Shown one piece after another: positions 7,237 to 14,171 of a stretch of DNA of 16,710 nucleotides. Made by a program: the position numbers and the translations under genes. The notes below the pieces were generated by a model, which was not told where the DNA came from, searched no databases, and worked only from the letters and a program-made list of their open reading frames with translations. Source of the DNA: Clostridiales bacterium (GTDB lineage: Bacteria; Bacillota; Clostridia; Peptostreptococcales; Natronincolaceae); contig JAAZJW010000164.1 of the NCBI GenBank assembly GCA_012800145.1, forward strand, positions 1 through 16,710, written 5' to 3'. The first letter of the stretch is position 1; every line of letters begins with the position of its first letter.

Positions 7237-7896
7237 GTGAAAGATTTTAACTTTTTTGAACCTTATTTAGATAAAAAAGAAATTTCAACTTATGATAGTT
7301 TAGTTTTGTTTGTTGTTGTTCCGATTATGGCGTTGGGCATGATTATATATCCTTTAATTAATGTTCTTAGAACAAATTCTCTAAACAAACATATTGCAGT
7401 TACGAAAACACATTTGGAATCCAGTGCTATTTATGAACGATTGGAAATTGTAGAGCAAAAAGAAGAAAAAGTATCCGAAATGGAAGAGAAACTTTCACTT
7501 TTCGAAAATGTTGATAAGGTTATTGAAAGCAAAAATTTTATAAATGATTTGCTTTTAAAAAAGATTACCAACAAAGTCCCGGAAGGTGTCTTTTTGAAAT
7601 CCCTAAGTCTTTCATCGGATCAGATTCGGATACAAGGGGCAGCAGTTAATAACTTGGCTGTCGCTCACTTGGAAAATAATTTAAAATCCGATAAGGATTT
7701 TAAAGATATTTATATTCCCAGCATTTCACTGAGTGGGGGCTTATATGATTTTTCAATCAATTTTGCTTTAGAAACTACAGGGGAAGATAATATAGAGCAG
7801 GATGATACAAAACAGAACGGTGTAAAACATGATACAAAATATGAGGTGGAGTACGGTGTAGAGCAGAGGGATGTGGAACAAGGTGAAACTGAGTAA
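7237..7896 (+). CDS. pilN: Pilus alignment protein PilN
   Basis: PilN is a bitopic membrane protein whose short cytoplasmic tail binds PilM and whose extracytoplasmic part pairs with PilO. It shows a short N-terminal tail, one membrane helix (about residues 24-46), a charged coiled-coil stretch (about 60-105) and the small ferredoxin-like domain of the PilN/PilO fold (about 105-180). The tail reads NFFEPYLDKK, where proteobacterial PilN has an INLLPWR-like motif, so PilM contact is probably made by a divergent sequence. The last 40 residues are an acidic, Gln-rich tail coded by degenerate repeats (ATGATACAAAA at 7802 and 7829). The GTG start follows GGGAAG. The 3' end overlaps pilO by 26 bases, suggesting translational coupling. 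Confidence 0.85.
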   Translation: MKDFNFFEPYLDKKEISTYDSLVLFVVVPIMALGMIIYPLINVLRTNSLNKHIAVTKTHLESSAIYERLEIVEQKEEKVSEMEEKLSLFENVDKVIESKNFINDLLLKKITNKVPEGVFLKSLSLSSDQIRIQGAAVNNLAVAHLENNLKSDKDFKDIYIPSISLSGGLYDFSINFALETTGEDNIEQDDTKQNGVKHDTKYEVEYGVEQRDVEQGETE

Positions 7897-9292
7897 AAGG
7901 GAAAAAAATTTACTAATAGGCCTGGGTATTGTATTTCTGTTTTGGGGATATTATCATTTTATCATATCACCCCAACTTAAAAATTTAGGTGTAAAACAGA
8001 AAGACAAGACTTATTATGAAAATGAGCTGGTTAAGGCGCAGACTATCATTGCTTCTGAAAAAGAAATCGATAATAAATTTACATATATGAACAATGAAAT
8101 AGAGTCATTATCTAAAAAGTACTTCCCCAAGATAGATCAGTCTCGGTTTATTTTTTTGATAAATGAATTATTGGAGGGGACTGATTTGTTTATTCAAAAC
8201 ATATCTTTTTCCACACAGAGAACAGAGGGAATTGGTGACGCACTCGTAGAAGCTATGTCGGTTACATTACCTTATGAGGGTGAATACTCTTCCCTGATTT
8301 TATTTTTAGAAAGGATCCGTGAATATAGTCCCAAAGCTATTATAAAAGATGTAAGTATCGGGATAAATGAAAAGAAACTATTATCCGGCACTATATTATT
8401 GGATTTTTATAGTTTGCCCGATCTTGTTGAAGATGTTTCTTCGGGGTACCTTTTTGATAGCGGTGAAATAAACCCTGATCCCTTTTACTCATTTGAAGAT
8501 GATTTTATTATGGATGATGGATACTATGGCGGATTTTATAGGGAGGTTGAATTGAGCAATGTTAGAATAGGTTTTGATAATCCCAGGGTTCTTATAGAAG
8601 GATTTGATAATAAGGTTTTAGATTTCGTACCTTCCCATCCGAGTATAAAGGGTGAAACAGCAACAAATAAAAATTCAAAACAGGGCGATAGTTCTTTGGG
8701 ATTGTATTACAGTTTTCCGCCTATTCAGGACACCAAACATGTCCACGTAGTTTTAAACAGTGGGGAGGGTGTTATTTTCAAACCTCCTGAAAGCATAGGT
8801 TTATGGGTGTATTCCTATGATTCAACCAAACATGGCATAAACCTCGGGATGAAGGATAAAAAGGGAGAAAAATATGATATAAGTTTGTATGACAATATAG
8901 ATTGGGTTGGATGGAAACATTTAAGGGCGGATGTTCCCCAAGACAATTCTTTATATCCCGTGGAAATAGAACGTATTATAGTGGATATAGAATCTGTTGA
9001 TGATGGCAAAGGCACCTTGTTATTCGATGCCCTTGAGGCATTTTATATCATAGACATTCCTGTTACTGACGACAGAAGCATCGGAAATCATAGGCTCTAC
9101 GATGTTAGGGTAGGTGATACACTGGGTGGTATCAGCAAGGCTTTTTATGGTGATACATTACATCAAGATATTATTAAAAAGTATAATGGCATCAACAGCG
9201 ATAGCGACCTTAAACCAGGAAAAATAATTATTATTCCAAATGTACGGCAGGAAAGTGATGATATACAACAGGAAGTCATTGACAGTGAATAG
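7871..9292 (+). CDS. pilO: PilO-like alignment protein with jelly-roll-like and LysM domains
   Basis: The N-terminal third matches PilO: a basic tail, one membrane helix (about 14-32), a coiled coil (about 35-90) and a ferredoxin-like domain (about 90-190, ending KDVSIGIN...LSGTILLDFYS). Ordinary PilO stops near 200 residues, but this protein has 473. Residues about 225-395 form an added beta-rich domain with GLWVYSYDS (310 onward) and DWVGWKHL (W345), resembling jelly-roll domains on exported Gram-positive proteins, possibly carbohydrate-binding. Residues about 410-456 are a LysM domain (YDVRVGDTLGGISKAFYGD ... LKPGKIIIIP), which binds peptidoglycan. It should sit on the outer face of the membrane and tether the pilus machine to the wall. 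The ATG is within the pilN 3' end; a GTG at 7883 is an alternative start. Confidence 0.85.
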   Translation: MWNKVKLSKREKNLLIGLGIVFLFWGYYHFIISPQLKNLGVKQKDKTYYENELVKAQTIIASEKEIDNKFTYMNNEIESLSKKYFPKIDQSRFIFLINELLEGTDLFIQNISFSTQRTEGIGDALVEAMSVTLPYEGEYSSLILFLERIREYSPKAIIKDVSIGINEKKLLSGTILLDFYSLPDLVEDVSSGYLFDSGEINPDPFYSFEDDFIMDDGYYGGFYREVELSNVRIGFDNPRVLIEGFDNKVLDFVPSHPSIKGETATNKNSKQGDSSLGLYYSFPPIQDTKHVHVVLNSGEGVIFKPPESIGLWVYSYDSTKHGINLGMKDKKGEKYDISLYDNIDWVGWKHLRADVPQDNSLYPVEIERIIVDIESVDDGKGTLLFDALEAFYIIDIPVTDDRSIGNHRLYDVRVGDTLGGISKAFYGDTLHQDIIKKYNGINSDSDLKPGKIIIIPNVRQESDDIQQEVIDSE

Positions 9293-9344
9293 AAACAACC
9301 AACGGTTTTGTTGCCGATATTATCTATAAAAAGGGGGCGGGCAA

Positions 9345-11195
9345 ATGGTACGAAGGGTAGCATTAACAATTGTTCCGGTATTGATTTTTGCAATTGTGTT
9401 TAATATGAATTTCAACACAATTGTTATGGCGGATACATCCGGTGATGGAAAAATTATATGGGACTGCAATATAGGGGATAATGAAGGAGATATTCCTACC
9501 GATATAACAATTGTTTTTAGGTTTAATGATAAAATCAAAATTGATGACAGGTACAGAATTACGTTGTACTCCGGTACATTCAAAAAGGTGGATATCACGG
9601 TAAAAATCGTTGGTGGTAACAAACTGCACATCAGCCCAGCAAAACGTTTAAAAAGTTCTACCCGTTATCTTTTGGAATTAGAAAAGGATTCTATTACTGT
9701 GGGTGATAATCCTATAGAGGAAATCTCTATTTCCTTTAGAACTGAAAAGGGATTTAATGACGAGGATGAAGAAGATTCAGAAGAAACGAGTGCGGAGGAA
9801 GGAGAAAGGCACGGTGAAATTTTCGGTGCTTTACTTGGGGAGATACATGGAAGAAGGGATTTTCATAACGGGAGGACAAACAGTTGGACCAGATGGTTGC
9901 CTTCCGATAGGGATATAATCAGGGAATACAGTTTGTCAAAAGACGATAGCGAATATTCAAAACCCTTTATCAAGGCCTTCAAGGAGGCGTATAAGGAAAG
10001 TTATATTAAATTTTTCAGAGAGGCAAATGTTGAGGGTAACAGAATTATAAAAGAAGATGGAATGAAACACGGGCAGATGGTTGGGGAACTAGAGGGGGAA
10101 ACTCAAGGCAAGCACGATTATATAGCGGGAAAGGACAATGACTGGAGATCAAATTTACCCACTGACAGGGTTTTAACAGAAATATATAATTTAACCAGAG
10201 AACATGCTGAATATATGGAGAGTTTTTTGGTAGGTTATAAGGAAGGTTATAGAGAGGCATATGTTCAGGCCTTTCAAGGTGAAAATATGTGGACCGCTGT
10301 AGGCAATCTGTACACGACCCATATATCCATGCACGGTGGGGAGGCTAATAGTTTTGATGGGGAAGTGTGCTTACATGTTGAGCCGGGTTGTATATATGAA
10401 GAAACAGCTCTGACCATTGCAAAACTTAATGCCCCTAAACTGCTTATGGGCGTACATATAACACAGGCTACAGCCAGCTATAATATTAAGATACAAAATG
10501 TATCAAATTTTATGGATCTCAAAAAGCCTATTGTACTTGAATTTCAATACTATGGCCCTAAAACCGCGGGTATATACGAGCTGAAAGACGGTCAATGGCT
10601 TTATTTACATAGTGTAGTAGGTGATGACACAATTTCTACTGTTATAGATACGAACAGATACGTAGGTGGTACTTATGTTGTTTTAATCGATGAGAAGTAT
10701 GAATCCATGGATGATATAGCAGGGCATTGGGCGGCAAAACCCATTGAAATCTTTCTGAGGAGAAATTATATTAACGGCTATCCCGATAGGACCTTCAGAC
10801 CGGACCAAAGTATAACTAGGGCTGAATTTGTTAAAATATTGGATAATGTACACAATTGGAAAAGGCGTGTGCCCTTCATATATACAAACACATATTTTGC
10901 AGACAGTTCTATTTTCGGGGTTTTCGCAAACTCTATTTCAAGAGCGGCATCATTAGGTTATGTTGAAGGTTACGGAGATAATACCTTCAGGCCCCATATT
11001 CCTATATCCTATCAGGAAGTAGAATGGCTGATGCAGAGAATTACGGGTAAATCCGGTTTTAAATGGGATACTGTTGCCGAAAAAATTTTGAAAGACTATT
11101 ATGTTCGTTCGAAAAGTTATAACAGTAAACAAAATTATATCACCCGCGGGGAGGTTGTCTATCTGTTATATCTATTTGAGGAAGGACTGATATAG
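9345..11195 (+). CDS. Exported SLH-domain protein of the pilus operon
   Basis: This 616-residue exported protein is probably anchored to secondary wall polymers. A signal peptide ends near VMA-29. Residues about 38-132 resemble an SbsA-type Ig-like domain (Big_5). An acidic linker follows, then two copies of an 86-residue-period unit (from 153 and 239). Each copy starts HG followed by glycines every fourth residue (157/161/165/169 and 243/247/251/255), has W...LP-DR in the middle and ends in a helix with aromatics every four residues (FKEAYKESY; YKEGYREAY). Residues about 325-450 look like a ZU5-like beta-sandwich. SLH repeats occupy 455-500 and 517-567, and a degenerate third ends ITRGEVVYLL. 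The position directly after pilO implies a pilus role such as passage or anchoring at the wall, but no function is established. Confidence 0.85.
   Translation: MVRRVALTIVPVLIFAIVFNMNFNTIVMADTSGDGKIIWDCNIGDNEGDIPTDITIVFRFNDKIKIDDRYRITLYSGTFKKVDITVKIVGGNKLHISPAKRLKSSTRYLLELEKDSITVGDNPIEEISISFRTEKGFNDEDEEDSEETSAEEGERHGEIFGALLGEIHGRRDFHNGRTNSWTRWLPSDRDIIREYSLSKDDSEYSKPFIKAFKEAYKESYIKFFREANVEGNRIIKEDGMKHGQMVGELEGETQGKHDYIAGKDNDWRSNLPTDRVLTEIYNLTREHAEYMESFLVGYKEGYREAYVQAFQGENMWTAVGNLYTTHISMHGGEANSFDGEVCLHVEPGCIYEETALTIAKLNAPKLLMGVHITQATASYNIKIQNVSNFMDLKKPIVLEFQYYGPKTAGIYELKDGQWLYLHSVVGDDTISTVIDTNRYVGGTYVVLIDEKYESMDDIAGHWAAKPIEIFLRRNYINGYPDRTFRPDQSITRAEFVKILDNVHNWKRRVPFIYTNTYFADSSIFGVFANSISRAASLGYVEGYGDNTFRPHIPISYQEVEWLMQRITGKSGFKWDTVAEKILKDYYVRSKSYNSKQNYITRGEVVYLLYLFEEGLI
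9801..10289 (+). repeat. Internal protein-level duplication in the SLH gene
   Basis: Two homologous units of about 76 residues (starting at codons 153 and 239) share the pattern HGxxxGxxxGxxxG - D - W - LP-DR - Y - EY - F - YKE-YRE-Y. The duplication is clear in protein but diverged in DNA, so it is old. Confidence 0.75.
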
Positions 11196-11215
11196 CAGTG
11201 GTGGACCCTGAATCT

Positions 11216-11236
11216 CTGTCGTCCTATGAGGGACAG
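11216..11236 (+). other. Small hairpin in the SLH-Ig intergenic gap
   Basis: CTGTC and CCT (11216-11220, 11223-11225) pair with AGG and GACAG (11229-11236), leaving a two-base bulge and a 3-base loop. No T-run follows, so it is not a terminator. It may be an mRNA processing or stability element. Confidence 0.3.
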
Positions 11237-11284
11237 AATAAATCTAATCGACGAGGGAGCCAAATAACAATTATTAAACAATAA

Positions 11285-11318
11285 TTAAACGATGATTTAT
11301 AGTTAAACAATCGTTTAA
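11285..11318 (+). other. AT-rich inverted repeat just before the Ig-protein gene
   Basis: TTAAACGAT (11285-11293) and ATCGTTTAA (11310-11318) form a perfect 9-bp inverted repeat around 16 bases. TTAAAC also recurs at 11274-11279 and 11303-11308. It ends just before the GGGGGAAA ribosome site of the gene at 11335, so it could be an operator or an RNA hairpin modulating translation. Confidence 0.35.
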
Positions 11319-11334
11319 AAACGGGGGAAATCAT

Positions 11335-12426
11335 ATGATTAAGAAGCCATATTATATTTTAACTGTGTTTATTATTTTAACGCTTTTGTTCGGTATTGTA
11401 TTTGCGAATGTTGCACCCGATAAAACTGCTAGTGGCAGTAATATTGTTAACAATTCCCATAATACTATGATAGTAACCCTTAATATTGACTATGGACGCG
11501 CAAATACACAGAGCAACTATGTTACTTTAAACCTGAACGTTACAGGACAAGATGTAAATTTAAACAGTTTAAAAGTCCAATTTTCTTCGGATAATAAAAA
11601 TTGGAAAGGCTATGATTCCTTTACACAAAAATGGGAGGATGGACTTTGGGGAACATATCAATCTTTTTATTCCGGTTTTTATATAGGCACCGATAGCGGT
11701 TTAAAAACTGTTTATACCAGGGTTATAGATACCAATGGTAATATAGGGTTGGCCAGCGCTAAAATTAATTACAGTCCCGATACTCACAATCCATACATTG
11801 CAAATCCTCAATCGTTAGAACTGAATGATTTCCAGGGCCCTTTAATCAGAGCCGGAATAAAAAATGGAAGCGGTTCTCTATATGATCCCTATATTATCTC
11901 AAGTAACAATACCAGACTTGTATTCAAAATGCCGAATGCTGCCGAAATATGTTATTACATGGATAAGGGAGCCTGGTCTCCTTGGTATAAAATAACCAAC
12001 GAACAAGTCGATATCCCGATAGTTTTTAATAATGTGGAAGGGGTAAAAGAGGTACGGCTCAGGAGCAAAAATCAATACGGTGTGGAGGGTGATGCGGAAA
12101 TTATTTATTATCTTTTGGATTATTCAAAACCCACGGTTCAATTGCACACCAATTATCATTCATTTATAGCTGTGGACGGCAAATTGCAGCTCGATTTAGA
12201 AATGGACGATAATTTATCAAACGTTTTGGATTTTGAAATAGAAATTTGTTCCGGCGGAAATAGTACCATTAAAAAGGGAAAGATTGAAAAATATGATAAA
12301 AATAAATCTATGACAACATCGGTAACAATAGAAGGATTACCTAAGGGACAGTTCGATGTTAAGGCCACCGTGATGGATGAAGCAGGGAATAGGGGTACGA
12401 GACGGGTTTCTGTTAATAGTCTATGA
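11335..12426 (+). CDS. Secreted protein of Ig-like repeats in the pilus operon
   Basis: This 363-residue protein has a clear signal peptide (basic KK, long hydrophobic core, cleavage near VFA-24) and no transmembrane, sortase or SLH anchor. The rest looks like three beta-sandwich domains (about 43-148, 150-265 and 267-363). The first is a type common in Firmicutes surface proteins: VTLNLNVTGQD...VQFSSDNKNW...GLKTVYTRVIDTNGNIG. The third ends VKATVMDEAGNRGTRRV, the usual last strands of an Ig/FN3-like fold. It has one Cys pair's worth of residues at most, so disulfides are not a theme. The ATG follows GGGGGAAA. It lies between the SLH gene and the minor pilins, which suggests a pilus-associated adhesin or wall-side scaffold; that is inference. 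Confidence 0.75.
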   Translation: MIKKPYYILTVFIILTLLFGIVFANVAPDKTASGSNIVNNSHNTMIVTLNIDYGRANTQSNYVTLNLNVTGQDVNLNSLKVQFSSDNKNWKGYDSFTQKWEDGLWGTYQSFYSGFYIGTDSGLKTVYTRVIDTNGNIGLASAKINYSPDTHNPYIANPQSLELNDFQGPLIRAGIKNGSGSLYDPYIISSNNTRLVFKMPNAAEICYYMDKGAWSPWYKITNEQVDIPIVFNNVEGVKEVRLRSKNQYGVEGDAEIIYYLLDYSKPTVQLHTNYHSFIAVDGKLQLDLEMDDNLSNVLDFEIEICSGGNSTIKKGKIEKYDKNKSMTTSVTIEGLPKGQFDVKATVMDEAGNRGTRRVSVNSL

Positions 12427-12429
12427 TTT

Positions 12430-12612
12430 ATTTTGCTGAATCTACCATAGGGTATCACCTTGAGCAAAATGTTGCAATAAATGGGGGTACTGTTCTCAAA
12501 AATAAATCCCCTGCGGGCCAGATTTATTCTGTTCATCTTGGGATGACAAAACTTGGAGGGACTGTCCCCCGGTGGGGTACCTGGGGTGAGGCGGGTTTTG
12601 CTCGCCCTTCTA
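12430..12612 (+). ncRNA. Candidate structured RNA upstream of the minor pilins
   Basis: This stretch after the Ig gene has no credible gene; the open frame at 12423-12629 lacks a ribosome site. It can fold extensively. GAGCAAAA (12462-12469) and TTTTGCTC (12596-12603) form a perfect 8-bp long-range stem enclosing hairpins AATAAATC/GATTTATT (12501-12528), TCATC/GATGA (12533-12546) and GGGAC/GTCCC (12558-12568) or CCCC/GGGG (12567-12577). A local stem GGCGGG/CTCGCC (12590-12606) and an upstream TTTTGCT (12431-12437) compete for the arms of the long stem. It could be a regulatory RNA with the terminator at 12613-12649 as its output, or just a structured 3' UTR. No known family is recognised. Confidence 0.4.
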
Positions 12613-12649
12613 AAGCAACCAGGTTATAATAATTGACCCGGTTGCTTTT
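12613..12649 (+). terminator. Rho-independent terminator
   Basis: AAGCAACC (12613-12620) pairs with GGTTGCTT (12640-12647), and the stem extends inward through three more pairs past one A-C mismatch. It is followed by a TTTT run. This is the strongest intrinsic terminator in the window. It probably ends the transcript that includes the SLH and Ig genes, so the minor pilins would need their own promoter or regulated read-through. Confidence 0.7.
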
Positions 12650-12801
12650 GTAACGAAAAACTATTGTTATAACACCAGGATCCCCAAAAAATAAAGAAGG
12701 GAAAGCAGACCTCCCATAGAATAGATATAGAATATAAGAAATTCTACATTAATTGATATTTTATAGGTTGATTCTACAAAAAATTCTAGGAAATGATAAG
12801 T
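12650..12801 (+). promoter_or_regulatory. Upstream region of the minor-pilin cluster with repeated TAGAAT/ATTCTA hexamers
   Basis: No gene is present. TAGAAT occurs at 12717 and 12728, and its reverse complement ATTCTA at 12741, 12771 and 12783. The copies at 12728 and 12741 make a 6-bp inverted repeat with a 7-base spacer. A promoter for the minor pilins should lie here, since a terminator precedes it, but I cannot choose a convincing -35/-10 pair. Confidence 0.35.
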
Positions 12802-13242
12802 ATGATTAGTAACAAGAATGGATTTACATTAATAGAGGTATTGGCTACGTTATTTTTATTCTCCATGATAACCTTGATTGTTGTTTCCCCCCCAAGCAAC
12901 ATGTATTATCGGCTCCTGTTAAAATCAACTGCCGTTGAAATTAAGGAAGCCTTATATTTATCCCAGCAACTAAGCTTAGATGAATGCAAGTCATACTGTG
13001 TTGAATTAATAGGGGGGAATAAATTCAGGATTAGGGAACATCTAGTTGGTGGAAAGGTTGTATTAATTCAAGAATTCAATAAGGGTATTTCTGTATCCGA
13101 AGAATCCGATGGTAGAATATCGTACACCAGAGCCGGAGAAACGAATTATGGAAAATTCGTATTGGTAAATGAAAAAGGCCAAAAAATCGATATAGATGCT
13201 CTGATTGGCACAGGAAAGGTGAGAATATCAGATATATATTGA
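12802..13242 (+). CDS. Minor prepilin, GspH/FimT-like
   Basis: This is a prepilin of 146 residues with a short leader MISNKNG, cleavage between G7 and F8, and mature N-terminus FTLIEVLATLFLFSM with Glu at mature position 5 (E12). The head is beta-rich (CVELIGGNKFRIRE... VVLIQEFNKGIS...) and resembles GspH/FimT minor pilins, which help start the fibre. Two cysteines lie close together in the head (DECKSYC). I chose the ATG at 12802 because AGGA at 12788-12791 is ten bases away; the in-frame ATG at 12793 is too close to it. It is the first gene of a four-gene minor-pilin cluster and should be processed by PilD. Confidence 0.85.
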   Translation: MISNKNGFTLIEVLATLFLFSMITLIVVSPPSNMYYRLLLKSTAVEIKEALYLSQQLSLDECKSYCVELIGGNKFRIREHLVGGKVVLIQEFNKGISVSEESDGRISYTRAGETNYGKFVLVNEKGQKIDIDALIGTGKVRISDIY

Positions 13243-13259
13243 CTGAGGAATGATAGAAT

Positions 13260-13658
13260 TTGGAAAACAATAGGGGATTAACATTGATAGAAGTGTTGCT
13301 GGCACTATTCATTTTTGCTATAGCAGCGCTAATATGCAGTAAATATTTCTTTATTATTAGCCGATCCTCAATTATAAATACAATAAATCAAGAAATAGGA
13401 GCGGTAGCTAAAAATAAAATGGAAGAAATCAAAACAGGCTATGTTTATATAGGCGATGAAAAACACCATCTTTTGGATTTGGAAGAAATAGCGAATTTTA
13501 AGGAACAAAGTTATAATATAAACATTTTCATTGAGCCTTTGCATGATTACGAAAATATTGTTTGTGTAAATCTGGTGGTGGGTGATGAAAAAAGGAACAT
13601 CTCTTACAACTTGATCAGATATATTAATTTGCTCAAGATAATGGGGGTGGAGAAATAA
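13260..13658 (+). CDS. Minor prepilin, PilV/GspI-like
   Basis: This is a 132-residue prepilin with leader MENNRG, cleavage between G6 and L7, and mature sequence LTLIEVLLALFIFAIAAL with Glu at +5 (E11). Leucine replaces the usual Phe at +1, a substitution seen in PilV/GspI-type minor pilins. The remainder, about 95 residues, is a small head beginning with a helix (EIGAVAKNKMEEIKTGY, as in GspI). The TTG start has GAGGAA nine bases upstream. The only nearby ATG (13250) is in another frame and stops quickly. It follows the previous gene by 17 bases, and its stop codon overlaps the probable start of the next pilin. Confidence 0.83.
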   Translation: MENNRGLTLIEVLLALFIFAIAALICSKYFFIISRSSIINTINQEIGAVAKNKMEEIKTGYVYIGDEKHHLLDLEEIANFKEQSYNINIFIEPLHDYENIVCVNLVVGDEKRNISYNLIRYINLLKIMGVEK

Positions 13659-14170
13659 TAAAGGAGTTAAAAAATCAACAAAAAGGATTTACATTGATAG
13701 AATGTATAATATCTATTGCGCTTATTTCTATAATTATAATCAGTAGTTCATTATTGTTTTCTTTTGCACTTAACAGCTATAAATACTATACGGATACCTG
13801 GCAAATAAAACATGATGTGCATATAACCCTAAAATATATAGAGAAGAACCTCAGGGAATTTAACCAAGAAAATATTATATTTGACAGCAGCAAAAATATG
13901 TTTCAGGGTAAAAATTACAATAATGATAATGTTTTAATAGACTTGAGCGGGGAAATATCTCAAGTGAAAAATACATTGATATACTTTTGCAGGGCTGAAA
14001 AACAAACCAGGGTTAGCAAAAATAGGGAACATAACGTATTATGTGATAACATAGGTGATATCATAATAAATGAATTAATAGAGGGTCGACTGATAGAAAT
14101 AGAGGTTATAGCGGATAAAATAGAATATTCCGCTAAAATAAGGCTGAATTTAAACTATGGGAGGAATTAA
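13658..14170 (+). CDS. Minor prepilin, PilW/GspJ-like, with no normal start codon
   Basis: The frame encodes a class III signal KELKNQQKG followed by FTLIECIISIALISIIIISSS with Glu at +5, then a head of about 130 residues. It is the third pilin of the cluster, where PilW/GspJ usually sits. From the upstream in-frame stop (13625) to the cleavage site there is no ATG, GTG, TTG or CTG. The first standard start, TTG at 13694, lies two codons after the cleavage site and would delete the leader and processing site. The best explanation is an ATA start at 13658, overlapping the previous stop codon and five bases after GGAG. A frameshift or sequencing error is the alternative. A conservative gene call would be 13694-14170. 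Confidence 0.72.
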   Translation: MKELKNQQKGFTLIECIISIALISIIIISSSLLFSFALNSYKYYTDTWQIKHDVHITLKYIEKNLREFNQENIIFDSSKNMFQGKNYNNDNVLIDLSGEISQVKNTLIYFCRAEKQTRVSKNREHNVLCDNIGDIIINELIEGRLIEIEVIADKIEYSAKIRLNLNYGRN

Positions 14171-14171
14171 A

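Noticed and set aside
12156..12536. 126-codon minus-strand frame over the end of the Ig gene and the non-coding block
   Set aside because: It is antisense to a gene with clear domains and crosses hairpin-rich DNA, with no recognisable product.
12423..12629. 68-codon reading frame overlapping the end of the Ig-protein gene
   Set aside because: No ribosome site. The translation is low-complexity G/T/W-rich sequence from hairpin arms and runs to the terminator.
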